A stretch of DNA of 59,174 bases from CAYVQE01 sp964454005 (GTDB lineage Bacteria; Myxococcota; B64-G9), in NCBI GenBank assembly GCA_964454005.1, contig CAYVQE010000020.1, positions 1-59,174 on the forward strand, read 5' to 3'. The translations under genes were made by a program, and so were the position numbers. Shown here piece after piece: positions 58,054 through 59,174 of the stretch. The first letter of the stretch is position 1, and the number at the start of each line of letters is the position of its first letter. The notes under the pieces are model-generated. The model saw only the letters and a list, made by a program, of their open reading frames with translations. It ran no database searches and was not told the DNA's origin.

Positions 58054-58364
58054 CGATCGGGTTCGAGATCCAGGCCGACCAGCACCTTGTCCGTCTGCGA
58101 GAAGTCGCCGATGATCTTACGGCGCGGTGGAGGACTCTGGCGAACGAGCATCGGCACGGCCACGATCTGCTCCTGCTCGGCCATCTCGGTGTGCTGCCGG
58201 ATGTCCACCACCTCGAGCGCATACCGATCGACAAGGTGCTGATCGCAGATGCGCTTCAGGTTGCCGAGCGCCCGCTCGGCCGCCGGGGTTATGCCGGCGA
58301 CGAACAAGAGCAGCCGCCACCGCCCGCCGGCCCGGCCACCGCCATCTCGGCCCGAGGCGTTCAT
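58050..58364 (-). CDS. kaiB: KaiB-family protein
   Basis: The 104-residue protein has the KaiB thioredoxin-like domain: LLLFVAGITPAAERALGNLK, YALEVVDIRQHTEMAEQEQI and VAVPMLVRQSPPPRRKIIGD. The conserved PPP..R..GD turn is typical. An N-terminal tail rich in Gly/Arg precedes it. ATG 58364 overlaps the end of the original kaiC frame (TGA 58361-58363), and its stop overlaps the kinase start. KaiB binds KaiC in the cyanobacterial clock; in other bacteria KaiBC affects stress responses. Its usual partner here is truncated. Confidence 0.9.
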
Positions 58365-58637
58365 CGTTCACCCCCGGCCGGATCTCCGGCGCCCTCCATT
58401 TCGACCCGCTGCCCCGTCATCTGGAAGGGACCGCAGCGATGTGCCTTTTTTCGACATGACCAGATATCCCATCGCCAGCACGGTCTTGCCGCAACCCGGG
58501 CCGCCGCATACCAGGGTGGCGCGGCCCCGTGGCAACCCGCCGTCGGTGATCTCGTCCAGCCCCGCGATCCCGGTCCGGCTCTTGGGCAGCCTGTTCTCCG
58601 GGCCGACTGATCCGGGTCTCTCTTTACTGGCCACCAT
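58361..58637 (-). pseudogene. kaiC: kaiC remnant: N-terminus to Walker A, then out-of-frame C-terminal tail
   Basis: ATG 58637, with GGGGAGGTGG upstream, starts a normal KaiC: RLPKSRTGIAGLDEITDGGL, then LPRGRATLVCGGPGCGKTVL and AMGYLV. After that the similarity ends and the frame closes at 58368 after 89 residues. In the +1 frame the last codons read PFQMTGQRVEMEGAGDPAGG then ER, with a TGA that overlaps the kaiB ATG as ATGA, so this is the original C-terminal tail. About 400 or more residues are thus missing, with a shift near the A-run at about 58446-58451. ATPase and second KaiC domains are lost. Confidence 0.8.
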
Positions 58638-59034
58638 GGTGCCACCTCCCCTGTGGTGCACTGCGGGACGCCCGGCCCTTCGCCCAAGAAAGACCATCGT
58701 CCAGCGGCGCCGCGACTTGAGGGGGATTTTGCTCATTGCTCCAGGGCCTTACCCGCTCGGCGACAGCCGTGCCGCGATTCGAATACCCCATTCGTATACC
58801 GTTCAGGCTCCAGACGTCACGAATCGCCTCGCATCGCGGATCAGCCCGTCTGGCAAGGAAGCGACGAGGCCCGCAGCGCAGCGACCTAAGGGTCGTGAGC
58901 ATCGGGCCGACAGAGCTGACGACGAAGTCGTACCAGTGAGCGTAGCGAACGGTTTGGTACGCAGTCCAGACGGGCTGCCCCCAAAAACCGGGGACCGCTG
59001 GGAGCCGCGGAGGCGCGATGCCCTCATGAAGCCC
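58638..59034. other. Non-coding stretch upstream of the kai operon
   Basis: This part of about 400 bases lies between the kaiC remnant and the group II intron end. Open frames here show no protein similarity. It contains a strongly structured segment at 58842-58977 (listed separately). No clear promoter for kaiC was recognised on the minus strand. Confidence 0.45.
58842..58977. other. Multi-branched structured segment, possible ncRNA or element end
   Basis: CAGCCCGTCTGG (58842-58853) and CCAGACGGGCTG (58966-58977) form a perfect 12-bp closing stem. Inside it are GGCCCG (58868-58873)/CGGGCC (58903-58908) capped by GCGACC-TAAG-GGTCGT (58881-58896), then ACGAC-GAA-GTCGT (58919-58931), then TACCA (58931-58935)/TGGTA (58955-58959). 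The helices form a cloverleaf-like multi-branch layout. It could be a non-coding RNA, a leader of the kai operon or part of a mobile element. Confidence 0.4.
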
Positions 59035-59174
59035 GTCGAGTAGACCGGACGGGCGCTGCCGCGCCCGGCCGGCCCCTCACAGAACCGAGCGTGCGCGATT
59101 GACGCACTCGGCTCCTCGAAGTCAAGGTCTCGCTGCTTTGGCGTAGACACTGTGAACAGCCCTCGGCGGAGGCA
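59035..59174 (-). mobile_element. 3' end of a group II intron (domains V and VI), cut by window edge
   Basis: On the minus strand 59114-59082 reads as a 33-nt domain V hairpin: GAGCCGAG pairs with CTCGGTTC, carries the AGC triad, a 2-nt CG bulge and an upper stem GTGCG/CGCAC-like. TGTGAGGGG follows, then a domain VI hairpin (CGGGCGC-GGCA-GCGCCCG) and the typical end TCTACTCGAC, placing the 3' splice site near 59035. The reverse transcriptase and earlier domains would lie beyond the right edge. The loop of domain V is not the usual GAAA, so splicing competence is uncertain. Confidence 0.65.

Noticed and set aside
58361..58637. Programmed frameshifting on the A-run to make a full KaiC
   Set aside because: The run is in the wrong register for a classical -1 slip, the needed shift is +1, and both frames together still lack some 400 residues.
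58249..59043. A 264-residue plus-strand open frame across the kaiB/kaiC region and the intron flank
   Set aside because: It runs antisense to kaiB and kaiC and through a structured non-coding segment; its composition is Arg/Pro-rich with no recognisable domain.

Overview
The window is 59 kb of high-GC bacterial DNA, dense with genes on both strands. PEGA-type Ser/Thr kinases, long PAS hybrid sensor kinases, Cys-rich secreted lipoproteins, a DUF3014 protein, a kaiB gene, a group II intron end and an in-frame UGA read as selenocysteine all suggest a deltaproteobacterium in the broad sense (Myxococcota or Desulfobacterota relatives). No rRNA, tRNA or CRISPR array was seen, so this placement is inference from gene content.

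Layout. 1-4.05 kb: a metzincin-type secreted protease cut by the left edge, facing an Asp-box lipoprotein; this part looks less GC-rich than the rest. 4.05-8.6 kb: a gap with a transposase scrap, then queF, an OmpR-type two-component pair, a PLP decarboxylase and a kinase fragment. 8.6-13.3 kb: a translationally coupled thioesterase-lepA-hemW operon and a DUF3014 protein. 13.5-18.8 kb: a metallo-beta-lactamase-fold protein and a four-gene cell-wall-type operon (DUF1460, GT2, DUF4922, SpoIID/LytB). 19-26 kb: DUF1848, a HemG-like flavodoxin, a ThiF-like E1, an MltF-like transglycosylase and a PEGA kinase. 26-28.5 kb: a PAS hybrid kinase.

28.7-35.8 kb is a Cnr-like metal-efflux locus: ECF sigma, zinc-finger anti-sigma, CpxP/CnrX-like sensor, TolC, membrane fusion protein and RND pump. 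Its effector half looks dead. tolC carries one in-frame amber codon, and the RND gene lacks the segment for transmembrane helices 5-6. Next come a molybdate-type transporter and a peroxiredoxin whose peroxidatic Cys codon is UGA, followed by a SECIS-like hairpin, so it is very probably a selenoprotein. 38-46 kb: two hybrid kinases (one BarA-like with Hpt), a B12-binding radical SAM protein and a UPF0178 protein.

46.2-47.9 kb holds two tandem copies of a two-gene cassette (small helical protein plus MNT/DUF6036-type nucleotidyltransferase) resembling toxin-antitoxin modules. 48-54.7 kb: a winged-helix/ferredoxin protein, blc-lgt, two small Cys-containing proteins, mntP and prfC. 54.7-58.6 kb: an RND-pump scar and a kaiC-kaiB-histidine kinase operon in which kaiC is gutted just after its Walker A motif. 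The right edge holds a structured intergenic region and the 3' end of a group II intron on the minus strand.

A recurring theme is gene remnants: at least eight broken or scarred genes, several with an internal deletion that keeps both ends. Either the genome is decaying by deletion or some junctions are assembly artefacts; read mapping would decide.
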